Assembly (NCBI GenBank): GCA_963989385.1
Contig: OZ022499.1
Location: 81,209,903-81,273,902 of the forward strand
From: Ctena decussata
Taxonomy: Eukaryota; Mollusca; Bivalvia; Lucinida; Lucinidae
DNA: 64,000 nucleotides
Reading direction: 5' to 3'
The position numbers were made by a program, and so were the translations under genes. Under the pieces are notes generated by a model. The model saw only the letters and a program-made list of their open reading frames with translations. It ran no database searches and was not told the DNA's origin. Positions 1 through 11,294 of this stretch are shown piece by piece (the stretch's first letter is position 1; each line of letters begins with the position of its first letter).

Positions 1-607
1 AATGCGGCCGCCATGATTTTGAGAATAGTCTCTAATACATTGCAGGTAAATTATCCCGCAAGAATCGCACGATAATCGTACAGGAAAAAACTTCACTCAA
101 AATCACCCTTAGGTGATTTATCATAAATTTGGAATTTTGTTAATTGTCTGATTTGCTCCAAACTTGGTATGTACTTTTCAGAAAGACAGTAGATAAATGT
201 AATCTATTCAAAAGTTAAGTATGAGTATGCTGTGCGGTGAAAGAGGAGAATAAGTGAAATTTACGACTGCCCTTTAGGTATCGTAGATTTGATCGTAAAT
301 TGAGTTCTACGAGGACAATAGTGAAACCGAGATTTTTTTCATGAAAGCGATTTTTGGTCGTAAAGTTCTCGTACGATCATCTTACGACGAATTTTAATCG
401 TACGATTCGTTGTGAAAGAGGCCTGGATACACTGACTGTTCCTCAGCAGAAGAGCTTGACAGTAGCGGAAGCTTAAATAGTCGGTAATACCCGCACCCGC
501 TCTAAACGAGTATTTTCCGTTTTACAAAGGGGAACAACTTTTGACTTCCTATTTTCCTCCCTGGTTTCTTTCAATACAAGCAAGTTTATATTAAACGAAC
601 AGAAGAC

Positions 608-609
<2 letters not shown>

Positions 610-662
<53 letters not shown>
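610..662. repeat. (TC)n microsatellite
   Basis: Uninterrupted CT dinucleotides; the Arg-Glu repeat frames on the - strand are artefacts of it. The rest of 1-609 shows nothing I recognise. Confidence 0.95.
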
Positions 663-665
<3 letters not shown>

Positions 666-814
666 GTAGAGAGAGAAATCATTTCCTCTTCTGCTGAGAC
701 AACGTAAATTCCTTCTGATAGAAGTGGCTCCTTTTGAGAATGGAGGCAAACATTTTTGTGGCAGATTTAGCTCCCTTGGAACTCTATCCATACCCCTTAA
801 GAACTGAACATGTA

Positions 815-1041
815 TGAGCTGCGACACGATAAAACCAGCAAAGTGGCAGTGGCATATGCGCCCAGGAAAGACTCAGGTCAGCCTGGGCAGATTCTTAGCT
901 GTGCTCAAAAAGGGTAACTAAGGGTCGAAGCTACGTCCATGCGGACAGTGAAGACTCTGCTTAGACTGGGCGAATGCCCGGTCTTATCTGGGTCCTCGCT
1001 GGGCGCACATACCACTTCGTTGGTTTTCTCGTATCGTGTTC
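815..1041. mobile_element. Foldback MITE (family A) beside amylase splice acceptor
   Basis: Inverted ends GCGACACGATAAAACCAGC and GGTTTTCTCGTATCGTG, with inner TATGCGCCCAGG/CTGGGCGCACAT; internal CAGCCTGGGC and ACTGGGCGAATGCCC pair further. Same family as 14351-14590 and the fragment at 30893-31017. It ends about 23 nt upstream of the exon at 1065, so it abuts the branchpoint region. Confidence 0.8.
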
Positions 1042-1064
1042 CAAGTTTTGTCTAATACTCGTAG

Positions 1065-2152
1065 GATCTACGTCGATGTGATATTAAACAACATGGCCAG
1101 CCTTGGTAGATCTGGGGTGGGAACAGACGGCAGCTACTACAACTCAGACACCTACTCATATCCTGCTGTACCCTATACACAAACAAGCTTCAATCCCTAT
1201 TGTGAGCTCTCGTTTCACAACGACACCAATATGACTAGAAATTGCTATTTGGATGGGTTTACTGACTTAAATCAGAAAAATGATACCGTCAGAAATATTC
1301 TTGCAGCATTTCTGAATAAATTGATAGACATAGGTGTTGCTGGCTTTCAACTTGTTGCAGCAAAGAACATGTGGCCAGCAGATATAACAGCGATTCAGAA
1401 TAAAGTTAAAGACCTACCGGAAGGTGGGAGGCCATTTTTCTACCATGAGGTCATAGAAGAAAATCACGACCCAATCAATGCGACGGAATATACGCCTCTA
1501 GGCTATGTAACAGAATTTCGATATTGCCAGAAACTGAAATGGGGAATAGACGACTTTGGACAACTAAAAGACGTTGTCGGCTTGGGAATGATAGATTCGA
1601 AACACGCTCTAGTTTTCGTCGATAATCACGACACTCAACGCAGCCAAGGAGTAGGAAGTGCACTTCTTACCCACAAAACGCCAAAAGAATACAAAATGGC
1701 CGTCGCCTTTCTTCTTGCAAATGACTATGGCTTTACAAGGGTCATGAGTAGCTACTACTTTTCCGATTTGGCCATTGGACCACCTCACAATGCAGATTAC
1801 TCCACTAAAGATGTAACAGTCAACAGTAACGGCACGTGTGGTAACGGTTGGGTATGCGAACATAGATGGCGCGCTATCTCGAATATGGTTGTCTTCCGTA
1901 ACGCTGTTGCAGGAACAAGCAAAGAGAATTGGCAGCAAAAAGGAGATATTGTAGCATTTGCACGAGGAAACAAAGGATTCTTTGCTATGGCTAAAAATGG
2001 TCATATGAATCTTACTCTGCACACTGGTCTACCGGCGGGAGATTATTGTAACCTCGTTACAGACTGTGCCACCAAGATAACAGTGGACGTTGATGGAAAT
2101 GCTAATATAGTGATTAATGACAACGATGAACCAATAGTTGCATTTATAGCAG
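1065..2152 (+). CDS. amy: Alpha-amylase-like, catalytic-barrel and C-domain exon; nucleophile missing
   Basis: The largest exon encodes the GH13 barrel from conserved region I (DVILNNM, 1072-1095) through region II (GFQLVAAKNMWP, near 1342-1377), region III (FYHEVIEE, near 1438-1461) and region IV (VFVDNHDTQR, 1612-1641), then domain C. By comparison with pancreatic amylase the acid Glu (codon 1447-1449) and the third Asp (1630-1632) are kept. The nucleophile Asp197 position is Val (1354-1356), chloride ligand Arg195 is Gln (1348-1350), and His101 and His201 are both Asn (1090-1092, 1366-1368). Chloride-site Asn298 and Arg337 equivalents remain. The acceptor is the AG at 1063-1064, placed because family homology starts at IYVD; the donor is AG|GTAAGC at 2152/2153. 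Continuing into the intron would add only GKLLM before a stop. Length and cysteines look like a real amylase, so a constrained non-catalytic paralog is plausible; a young pseudogene is the alternative. Confidence 0.9.
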
Positions 2153-2240
2153 GTAAGCTGTTGATGTAAATTATGCGATCCGTCTTTGATATCCATCTGG
2201 CCACGTTTAGTTTCGGCTTCAACACCCCCTCTTCTTTCTC

Positions 2241-2241
2241 A

Positions 2242-2274
<33 letters not shown>

Positions 2275-2283
2275 TCTCTCTCT
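2241..2283. repeat. (TC)n microsatellite in amylase intron 1
   Basis: CT repeats with one interruption (CTATCT), shortly after the first visible donor. Confidence 0.95.
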
Positions 2284-2487
2284 TTGTACTGACCTACCAA
2301 CCCTAATTTTTTACTAATTTTTACCCCCTTTCCTTAGCTTTTTATCTCCATTTTGATATTTGAAGATAATGTGGTCAGTTAAACACAATCAAATCTTCAC
2401 CCCAGAAAGAAAATCGATGGCTATGCATGCATTTCAAATTGTTTTAAATATTGGAAGAAAACGTAATTAAAAGACAAAACGAACACC

Positions 2488-5061
2488 TTTTTTGCTCACC
2501 TGAGCCGAAGGCTCCGGGGGAGCTTATAGGATAGGCAGGCTCCGGCGTCCGTCGTCGTCGTCCGTCGTCCGTCGTCCGTCCACAATTTCAAACGACTTCT
2601 CCTCTGAAACCACTGGGCCAATTGTAACCAAATTTCATATGTAGCCTCCTGAGGACTTAGGAACGAAAAGTTGTTCAAACGATCCTGGTCACATGACCAA
2701 CATGGCCGCCATGCCCATATATGGTAAAAACCTGAAAAAATCTTCTTCTCCAGAACCAATAGGCCGATGGCCTTGAAACTTAGTATGTAGCATTGGGTGT
2801 GCGAGTACTACCTAGATTGTTCAAATTATGACCTTGGGTTGACCTTGACCCTTTTTACGGCAAGGTCAAATTTGCTCCCTTGTGCTTTTATATGGCAAAA
2901 CACAAGAACGTAAGATATCTTGGAAACTGTTGAAGATTTTGGGCTAAAAATTGATATCTACAGTCATCTTAAGGAGTACATGAAGAATTATGAGTACAAA
3001 AGGTCAAGGTCATTCTTTGACCTTTGACCCAGAACTCCCATATTTTGACAATTTCAAACAATCTCCTCAAAAGCCACTTGGCCAATTGGAACCAAATTTC
3101 ATATAGAGCCTCCAGGGGTTGAGGGAACAAAAATTTATTCATACGGGTTGGGTCACATGACCAACATGGCCGCCATGCCCATATATGGTAAAAACCTTAA
3201 AAAATCTTCTGCTCCAGAACCAATAGGCCGATGGCCTTGAAACTTGGTATGTAGCATTGGGTGTGTGAGTACTACGTAGATTGTTCAAATTATGACCTTG
3301 GGTTGACCTTGACCTTTTTTATGGCAAGGTCAAATTTGCTCCCTTGTGCTTTTATATGGCAAAACACAAGAACATAAGATATCTTGGAAACTGTTGAAGA
3401 TTTTGGGCTAAATATTGATATCTACAGTCATCTTAATGAGTACATGAAGAATTATGAGTACAAAAGGTCAAGGTCATTCTTTGACCTTTGACCCAGAACT
3501 CTCATATTTTGACATTTTCAAACAATCTCCTCAAAAGCCCCTGGGCCAATTGGAACCAAATTTCATATAGAGCCTCCAGGGGTTGAGGGAACGAAAATTT
3601 ATTCATACGGGTTGGGTTACATGACCAACATGGCCGCCACGCCCATATATGGTAAAAACCTTAAAAAATCTTCTGCTCCAGAACCGATTGACCGATGGCC
3701 TTGAAACTTGGTATGTAGCATTGAGCACTCGAGTACTATCAAGATTGTTCAAATTATGACCTCGGGTTGACCTTGACCTTTTTTACGGCAAGGTCAAATA
3801 TGGGAAACCCTAGAACATAAGATTTCATGGAAAGTTTTGAAGATTAAGGCCTAAAAATTTGTATATACAGTCATCTTAAAGAGACATGAAGATTTGTGAG
3901 TACAAGAGGTCAAGGTCATTCTTGGACCTTTGACCCAGAACTTTCATATTTTGACAATTTCAAACAATCTCCTCAAAAACCACTGGGCCAATTTTAACTT
4001 AATTTTTTCATATAGAGTCTGCAGGGGTTGAGGGAATGAAAATTTGTTCAAACGGTCCAGGTCACATGACCAACATGGACACTATGCCCATATATGGTAA
4101 AAACCTATAAAAATATTCTTCTCCAGAATAACTGACCGATGGCCTTGAAACTTGGTATGTAACATTGGGTACTCCAGTATTATCAAGATTTTACAGAATG
4201 ATGTCCTTGGGTTGACCTTGACCATTTTACGGCAAAGTCAAATATGGGAAAATGCTAGAACATAAGATTTCATAGGAAGTTTTGAAGATGTTGGCCTAAA
4301 AATTGGTATATACAGTAAAACCTGTCTTAGTGGCCACCTCAATTAAGCAAGCAACCTGTATTTCAGCAAGAATGTAGTCAGTTCCCGAAACATGCACATA
4401 CATTGAAATGTACCTGTATTAAGCAAGCACCTGTCTTAATAATCTTGATAATCCCTTAGGTGCTTGCTTAATACAGGTTGGATTGTACTATCGTTTTAAT
4501 GAGGTCATAAAGAATTATACAAGAGGTCGGTCATTCTTTGACCTTTGATCCAGATCTCTCATATTTTGACATTTTCAGACATTTCCTTTAAAGCCAAAAG
4601 GCGAATTGTAAACACATTTCATATAGAGCCAGAGGGGTTGATTGAACAAAAATTTGTTCAAATGGTCCAGGTCACATGACCAACATGGCCGCAATACCCA
4701 TTTATGCTATAAACCTTTAATATTTTTCTTCTCCAGAACCAATACACCTATAACCTTGAAACTTGGTAAGTAGCATGTAGTACTAGAGTACTACCAAGAC
4801 TGTTCAAATGATGACCTTGGGTTTACCTTGACCTTTTTATGGGAAAATGCCAGAACATAAGATTTCATGGAAAGTTTTGAAGATTTTGGCCTGAAAAATG
4901 GTTTATATGGTTGTCTTAATGAGTACATGAAGATTTATGAGTACAAGAGGTCATGGTCATTCTTTGACTTTTGACCCAAGACTCATATTTTGACAGTTGC
5001 AGAAAAACCCACTTTGTCAATTGTTCAGGTGAGCGATTCAGGGCCTCATGGCCCTCTTGTT
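2488..5061. repeat. Interspersed repeat with five diverged ~460 bp tandem units
   Basis: Begins TTTGCTCACCTGAGCC and ends AGGTGAGC...GGCCTCATGGCCCTCTTG. Unit markers ACATGACCAACATGG lie near 2691, 3155, 3619, 4064 and 4674, giving periods of about 463, 464, 445 and 610 bp (the last enlarged by a nested insertion near 4312-4488). Units contain CATATATGGTAAAAACC, CCGATGGCCTTGAAACTT and clusters of AAGGTCA/TGACCTT. No coding potential. Confidence 0.8.
4312..4488. mobile_element. Short nested insertion with inverted repeats
   Basis: CAGTAAAACCTGTCTTAGTGGCC opens a block that interrupts the tandem unit. Inside, ACCTGTATTAAGCAAGCACCT (4411 on) is inverted as AGGTGCTTGCTTAATACAGGT (ending about 4481). 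Probably a small non-autonomous element. Confidence 0.5.
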
Positions 5062-5884
5062 TCTCTTATTTAATACACTCCACAGCAGGTCAAGCATTTA
5101 CAGAAAAACAATTTTTAAAATAATTCTGCCTAGCTACCCTATTTTTTTTCAGGCTGTAACCTGAACCACACATGTTTTTTTTTATTTTGCCATATACTAG
5201 GAAAACTCTCCTATGGGGAAAAATGCACCGGCCAAGGGTAGAATCTTGGCTATGGTACAGGAAACTATTTTGCAATATTTCTGTATCAAATGTACTCGTT
5301 CAAACTCTCATATCTGTTCTGCCTATTGCGACATGTATACATTTTAAAAAAGGCAACATAATTTTATACAAGGGTTGATCCAGAAGTAATGCCACTGTGT
5401 CCATTGCGCGCTTATTCATTATAGCATTTTCATAAAAATTATATCAAGATACACTGTAATTCAGTTCTGGTTAACAGAATAAATATAAATTTGGAATCTT
5501 TTCCCGCTCCAGTTATAAAGACGTTCAAAGTATGCCACCGTCGCCATCGCGCCGCACGTTAGAATAACGTTAATTACATGAACATAATTTTCAAAGGCAA
5601 ATGCAAATCAGAATCAACTAACGCGCGAAATCAAATGAATAATTTGATACTATGACGAAATATATTCTTGCCCCCCACTATTGAAACTTTAATATCGTCG
5701 TCGCAGTTTGAAGTTTGCCAGGTAGTGCTATTCCTTGTAACTGCCAAGTGAAAAAATGCTGATTTCCCACAAACGCGTCTGCACATGCATATGCGGTTTG
5801 CCACAAATTAGGAATATCACCTTTTGAGACTCTTGGCTGTTTAATTAGACATGCGGTTATATAACCATGATTTTGAGCCTTGTT

Positions 5885-6502
5885 GCACAACCCGCAGGTT
5901 TGCACTATAATCACTGTGTGAGTCCATCCGTCCGTCCGTCCGTTATCAGTTAGCGAAAACCGTTATCAGTTAGCGAAAACGCTTATAACTCTTGAACCGC
6001 ATGGGATATTTTGACAAAATTTTGCATACTTATACATGTCAACATTGTCTAACGACTCGCATGCATAACAATCTTATTTGATGGGCGAGGCTTTGCTGAG
6101 CACAAGTTGAAAATTTACGGCCAACTACTGAAAATGCTCATAACTCTTGAACACCGTGGTAAATATGGTTCAAATTTTGTATGCTTATGTATTTTAACAT
6201 AGTCCAGCCACCGGCATGCAAAACAGTGACGAGGCTTTACCGAGCATCAATTTGGCCGGTCGAGCTCTTTTATTGAAAATGTTCATAACTCTTGGACTGC
6301 TTGGTATATTTGCTTCAAATTTTGTATACTTATGTAATTTAACATTGCCCAGCCACTGGTATGCAAAACAGTAACGAGGCTTCACCGAGCATCAATTTTG
6401 CCTGTCAAGCTCTTTTATTGAAAATGCTCATAACTCTTGGACCACATGGTATATTTGCTTCAAATTTTGTATGCTTATGTGTTTTAACATAGTCCAGCCA
6501 CC
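5885..6502. repeat. Diverged repeat family with CCGCAGGTTTGCAC and CTCATAACTCTTG units
   Basis: CCCGCAGGTTTGCACTATAA plus GTCCGTCCGTCC (about 5890-5940) is followed by about 145 bp units beginning GAAAATGCTCATAACTCTTG (near 6131, 6276, 6419). The array resumes after the LINE insertion (7569 on), with further starts at 7640, 7737 and 7957 and a diverged copy at 8085-8215. Confidence 0.75.
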
Positions 6503-7568
6503 TGATGAACCTGAATTTACTCAATGTTGAAACTAGGGTAAAACAACTAAGATTAAATCATGTGCATAAGATCTTCAACAACTTGTGTCCTTCATACCTT
6601 CAAGAAAATTTTGTACCTTTGAGAGACGTACATCACCATAATACTAGGTCTAGTGGGTACAACTTCTTAGTTCCAAATTGTAAAGGCGTCGAGGACTCAA
6701 CTTTTTATTATACTGGTATCAAAGATTGGAATTCTCTTCCTGAGTGGTTGAAAAAATTGGAAAGCCCACAGAAATTTAAAATAGCCCTCAAGAAATATCT
6801 GATTGAGTGTTGTTGTGCAACTGAGCAAGAGCTGTTTTTATATTATTGAGCATATTACATTCCTCTTTTGTCTGTGATAGCAGTGCTAACAGCCGAGTTA
6901 ATCACTCACAGTGCTATCATGCCTGTAGCACACACACTTGGCCCACCGTATGCTCTGGGCACACTGTTCCTCGAGATACGGGGGTGGTTCGTGGAGAAGC
7001 TTAAAGTGACACTCCGGTTCCAGTTCCCTGACGGGTCAGTATGTGATGGCCTGCGGGTTCACTCCCTTGGTCCACTTGTGTGTGTGACAGATATGACCTT
7101 TGGTTTTGTCTTTCCTCTTCGAGCACTCTTTGGTGATAAAAATCTTCCCTTTTATAGAGCTTTCAGTGTTAACCTGTGCAATATTTCATACTTTTCCGTG
7201 CCAAAGTCTTGTTCGTACCTGAATGGACCCCATTGGAAATAAGCCATTTAGGCTTTATGGGCTATCCATGGGTATTAAGATCGAATCTTTCGAATCAGTG
7301 AAAATGGGTGTGGGTGTTAGTTTTTTACTTCTAGCAGCCTAGCTCATTCCAAAACTCCTTAAGTTCTAGTCAAATTCACTGTGATAATTTTATTTTTCTT
7401 AAATTAAATTCATATAGATATATACATAAATATCATTTAAGTGTGCTCTTAAATACCTCACTTGTTGATTAATTTTTAAATTTTAATTTCAAAAATCACT
7501 TTTAGATAGTATATGTTACTTTGTTAAATGATCTTAATTCCTGAATAAATCTTAATCTTAATCTTAAT
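6503..7568 (+). mobile_element. 5'-truncated non-LTR retrotransposon (LINE) insertion
   Basis: Interrupts the repeat array; CACC is present at both junctions (6499-6502 and 7569-7572) as a short target duplication. The open frame 6505-6849 has the closing motifs of LINE reverse transcriptase ORFs: LRLNHVHKIFNNLCPSYL, HHHNTRSSGYNFLVP and WNSLPEWLKKLESPQKFK. After the stop comes a 3' UTR with no recognisable gene, then AATAAATCTTAATCTTAATC, a short-repeat tail typical of LINE 3' ends. Confidence 0.8.
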
Positions 7569-8215
7569 CACCGGCATGCAAAACAGTGACGAGGCTTCAC
7601 CGAGCATCAATTTGGCCGGTCGAGCTCTTTTATTGAAAACGCTCATAACTCTTGGACCGCTTGGTATATTTGCTTCAAATTTTGTATACTTATGTAATTT
7701 AATATTGCCCAGCCACTGGTATGCAAAACTTCTCATTGCGAAACCCGCAGGTTTGCACTATAATCACTGTGTGAGTCCGTCCGTTCATCCGTTATGTTAC
7801 CGAAAACGCTTATAACTCTTGAACCGCATTCTTTATTTTGATAAAATTTTGCATACTTATACATGTCAACATAATCTAACGACTCGCATGCATAACCGTC
7901 TTTTTTGATGGACAAGGCTTTGCTGAGCACAAGTTGAAAATTTACGGTCAAGTAGTGAAAATGCTCATAACTCTTGAACTCCGTGGTATATACATGTATG
8001 GTTCAAATTTTGTATACGTATGTATTTTAACATTGTCCAGCCACCGGCATGCAAAACGGTGACGAAGGTCTATACAGTATTGCACGACCCACAGGTGTGC
8101 ACTTTAATCGCTGTGCAAGTCCATCAGTCTGTTTGTCCTCCCGCTGTAGTCAGTGAGTGAAATTGCTCATAACTCTTAACCACATGGTATAGTTTGATAA
8201 AAATATGCATCATCC
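7569..8215. repeat. Continuation of the CTCATAACTCTTG repeat array
   Basis: Same units as 5885-6502 resume directly after the LINE tail with CACCGGCATGCAAAAC, confirming that the LINE split one array. 8216-8900 shows no recognisable gene. Confidence 0.7.
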
Positions 8216-9270
8216 TACAAGAAATGACCAATTTCATTTCCATACATTCCTTCTGGCACCAGAAACTGATTATTCTACATTCACCACGGTTTGTGCACAT
8301 TACCATCAGTTGATTATGACAATATATTTAAACATAATGATTATGCTTTGTTGACTCAATAAAAGCAAATGATCGCTTAATGAATATTGGTATGCATTAA
8401 GCTGTCGACCCAACAAAATATTTTCAGACAGAGATAAAGGGAATAAAGGAGCAATGCAGCGACTGGCATTTTGACATCAGTTGATTAAAAGATGCAATCA
8501 GCGCTGTAGTCGCTTAAGCATCGTCCGAATACCGGAAGACCTTTATGTGAAAAATCAGACAATGACGTCAATCTTGCTTGGACCCCATATATGAAGATCG
8601 CTGTTCTGCAATTCGAAGATTTGTACATGAGCTGCGGGGTTGTTCAAATAATATTGAAATTCGAGATAAACATGAGTGCCATGCTAGAACAATGAATGCT
8701 ACTTAAGACATGACACAATATCCAAACTTCGTCAGGAACGCCAACAACGTCATTGACATGCGGCGCGTGTCGTTACTATGCCTTCTGTCTATCTTGATAT
8801 CTCCATTACTGTGCACTATAATTTTATGACAATTTAAGACTATACTGCAAATAGAATAAGGTAATTTTGTTGCTCTCTCTTTATTCTACACGATTTTATA
8901 GCTGCAGTGACATCACTTCTGGACCAACCCTCGTATTCTATTGCTCACGGACAAAGTTTCAAATATTTGACGTATTGTCCTATATTCAAATTTAATTTGG
9001 TCACGATGGGCAGAATTAAGACACATGTATAATTAAGTAATGAATCAGATAGTTTTGGGAAACATTTTCCCATAGCCACACAATTTGACCATGGCCATTT
9101 TTTCGTCCATGGCCAGTGCAATTACTCTGGAAAGAGCGAAAACCTATGGGCAAATCCCTTGTTCTCATTAGCATGGTTTCCAGATGTTTTAAATGATAAT
9201 TCTAATAACAAATTAAATGGAACTTTTGATGCAAGAATAATTTTTCAATCCCGCGCTGCACTGCTAGAAA

Positions 9271-9701
9271 CACACTGGTCTGGCATTCACCACCGGCAAC
9301 GAAGGCAACGTACATGCCGACGAAAATTTCTGAATTAAAATTCGAATTTTCATTCTTACGGACCCGACAGTTTGTTAGACATCAAAGTAAGACCAGCTTG
9401 AATAAATGCCAGATAGTATAAATACAGTGCAAAAAAATAAGTTTCTTCATCAATTCTTTTCATGGTCGTATGACAACGAACCGTTGAAGAAACTTTATTT
9501 TGCACTATATTTTTACCAGACGGAATTTACGTGGAAAAACTGGTCTGACTCAGAAGTGTAACACACTGTTGTGTCCGTTAGAAAGATAATTCGAATGTAA
9601 ATTCAGTACAACAAGTACGTGAAAAAGTCACGTGTAATGGTCAGAAATTTTTGTTGGCATGTGTGTTGCCTTCGTTGCCTGTATGAATGCCAGATAGTGT
9701 G
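9271..9701. mobile_element. Long-TIR foldback element with 10 bp target duplication
   Basis: Arms start CACACTGGTCTGGCATTC and, inverted on the right, CACACTATCTGGCATTC, continuing about 100 bp each (CAACGAAGGCAAC, ACATGCC). CTGCTAGAAA is present on both sides (9261-9270 and 9702-9711). Long inverted repeats plus a 9-10 bp duplication suggest a Mutator-like non-autonomous element. An inner palindrome lies at about 9427-9512 (AGTGCAAAAAAATAAGTTTC against its inverse). Confidence 0.65.
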
Positions 9702-9732
9702 CTGCTAGAAAGAGTAGGATGAACTGGACCAG

Positions 9733-9875
9733 AGGTTATAAAACTTGCAAGTACATTCTCCAACTCAAAATAAAGCACACTAAGTGGCTGCTTCCGAGCA
9801 CATGCTCGGAAGAAGCCAATCAATGTGCTTTATTTTGAGTTTGAGATTATTTTCAAGTTTTATAACATCGAACCC
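9733..9875. mobile_element. Hairpin MITE (family B), intron 1 copy
   Basis: GGTTATAAAACTTGCAAGTAC and its inverse at the right end, with a near-perfect core CTTCCGAGCACATGCTCGGAAG. A second copy lies at 27554-27694 beside the Polinton. Confidence 0.75.
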
Positions 9876-10224
9876 TGAGCTTACCAGTGCATCTGAAAAT
9901 TACCGGTATTTGTTGATAGGAAATTGTAAAGGTACTTAATTCTATTAAAAAGGAAGGCAGAATCATAATTTATTCGTGAACTTGATCTGATTATGCTAGA
10001 TATTATCACAAAGTCCAAAAAGGATTTAAAGTTATGGAGCTGACAGAAACGATTATGGGAAATATCTAACGGAGCATAATTATGTTCAGACAAAAAGATG
10101 GTTGCCGGATCTTTTTTTATCTGCACATCGATTTCTCATTCATGGACATACTATCTTTCGACGGGTTATAGGAATAGTAACGAACTTCAAATTACACAGC
10201 CTCAATACTTTTAATTCTTTAAAG

Positions 10225-10590
10225 GAGGGCTCAGTCCAACAAGTAGCACCAGTTCCGTGACCACTCCGGTTACCACAACTACCACCAGATCTACCAGTAC
10301 CTCACCCACTAGCACCACCAGTTCTACCAGTACCTCATCAATTAGCACCAGATCTACCAGTACCTCATCCACTAGCACCAGATCTACCAGTACCTCATCC
10401 ACTAGCACCAGATCTACCAGTACCTCATCCACTAGCACCAGTACCTCATCCACTAGCACCACATCTACCAGTACCACACCCACTACTACAAAGGACAAGT
10501 ATACAAGGACGATAATTATTTTGGAGAAAAGGACCAATGATGGTGAAGATGTTTTCATAGAAGGTGGACTTGACCATAACGGCCATCCGG
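10225..10590 (+). CDS. amy: Alpha-amylase-like, Ser/Thr-rich linker exon and start of C-terminal domain
   Basis: Completes a phase-1 codon from the previous exon and reads GGLSPTSSTSS followed by roughly 80 residues almost wholly Ser, Thr and a few Arg/Pro. It then reads KYTRTIIILEKRT and GGLDHNGHP, the start of the optional C-terminal domain of invertebrate amylases. The linker DNA is a 30 bp tandem repeat (unit encoding RSTSTSSTST, clearest at 10351-10440), so its length probably varies between alleles. Such linkers are usually mucin-like and O-glycosylated, separating catalytic and accessory domains. The acceptor is AG at 10223-10224 (the AG at 10226-10227 is also in frame); the donor is G|GTAAGA at 10590/10591. 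The long open frame on the opposite strand is only the mirror of the repeat. Confidence 0.82.
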
Positions 10591-10679
10591 GTAAGATATT
10601 ACACTTTCTGTTCTGCTATCTGGAATTTATCCCTTTCAAGCCCAGCAGACTCTTCTATGCTTATAAACTGAATATATAT

Positions 10680-10737
10680 ATATCCCGCACGGGGCCCAAA
10701 ATATTTTTCAGCAATTACCGGCATAGTTGATTTATTA
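10680..10737 (+). repeat. SINE tail fragment
   Basis: ATCCCGCACGGGGCCCAAAA and TTACCGGCATAGTTGATT match the 3' part of the SINE at 11357-11490. It lies about 90 bp after the amylase donor at 10591. Confidence 0.65.
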
Positions 10738-10826
10738 TATCTCTCTATATCAATCTCCATTATAAATCTGTATCAGTTTCGATCCTATATAGCTCGAAAG
10801 TACTGTTGTGTGAAATCATATTTCTC

Positions 10827-11204
10827 TACACTGTAAAAATCGCGCTTAGCTATAAAACACAAGTGGTTACATGTTTAGGTGTAAACATGTTTAGGAATAT
10901 GTCATATAGCTAAACATGTACGCCTTTTCTATTATTTTCCCGGACAAAGTCTGCTAAACACGTTTATTCCGTAACGCGTTTCGGATGAATCCATTCTCTT
11001 TTCCCCGTTGAAAAACGAAAAAAAGTCACGAAAATGTTGACAGAGGAAATTTTCAAAATAAAAGGTAAATATGACCAGTTTTGTACATGTTTAATTTGTA
11101 AGCATACACCTAAACATGTTGCAAATTGAACATGTTACGATTTAAACACATAAAAAATCGGACTGCATTTTTGTATTGATTCTAAACACATTTTTTACAG
11201 TGTA
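10827..11204. mobile_element. Non-autonomous TIR element, TACACTGTAAAAA ends
   Basis: Left TACACTGTAAAAATCG and right TTTTTTACAGTGTA are inverse; the interior repeats ACATGTTTAG and its complement. 378 bp, no coding potential. Confidence 0.7.
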
Positions 11205-11294
11205 ACACCTAATACTTATCTGATTTCACTTGTTTCCTGTGGATCCGGCAGGCTTTCATTGGCGAATGGAAAAGATGCGACGCATTGAGAAGAA

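Larger units (their letters stand above)
5369..8933. mobile_element. TA-flanked TIR element, gutted and filled with other repeats
   Basis: The left end CAAGGGTTGATCCAGAAGTAA is the inverse of the right end CTTCTGGACCAACCCTCG, about 27 bp with few mismatches, and both are flanked by TA, as for Tc1/mariner elements. No transposase frame is visible. The interior holds a diverged repeat array and a LINE fragment, so the span is either one swollen element or two nested ends. Confidence 0.5.

Noticed and set aside
473..827. Arg-Glu repeat frames on the - strand
   Set aside because: Translations of a (TC)n microsatellite.
6868..7242. 124-codon + frame downstream of the LINE fragment
   Set aside because: No recognisable motif, and it lies in the expected 3' UTR of the LINE.
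8320..8900. Mariner transposase remnant inside the TA-flanked element
   Set aside because: Translations in both directions gave no D,D34D or helix-turn-helix pattern that I could defend.
10211..10558. Val/Leu-rich 115-codon frame on the - strand
   Set aside because: Mirror of the Ser/Thr-rich amylase linker repeat; the + strand fits the gene's phase and family.
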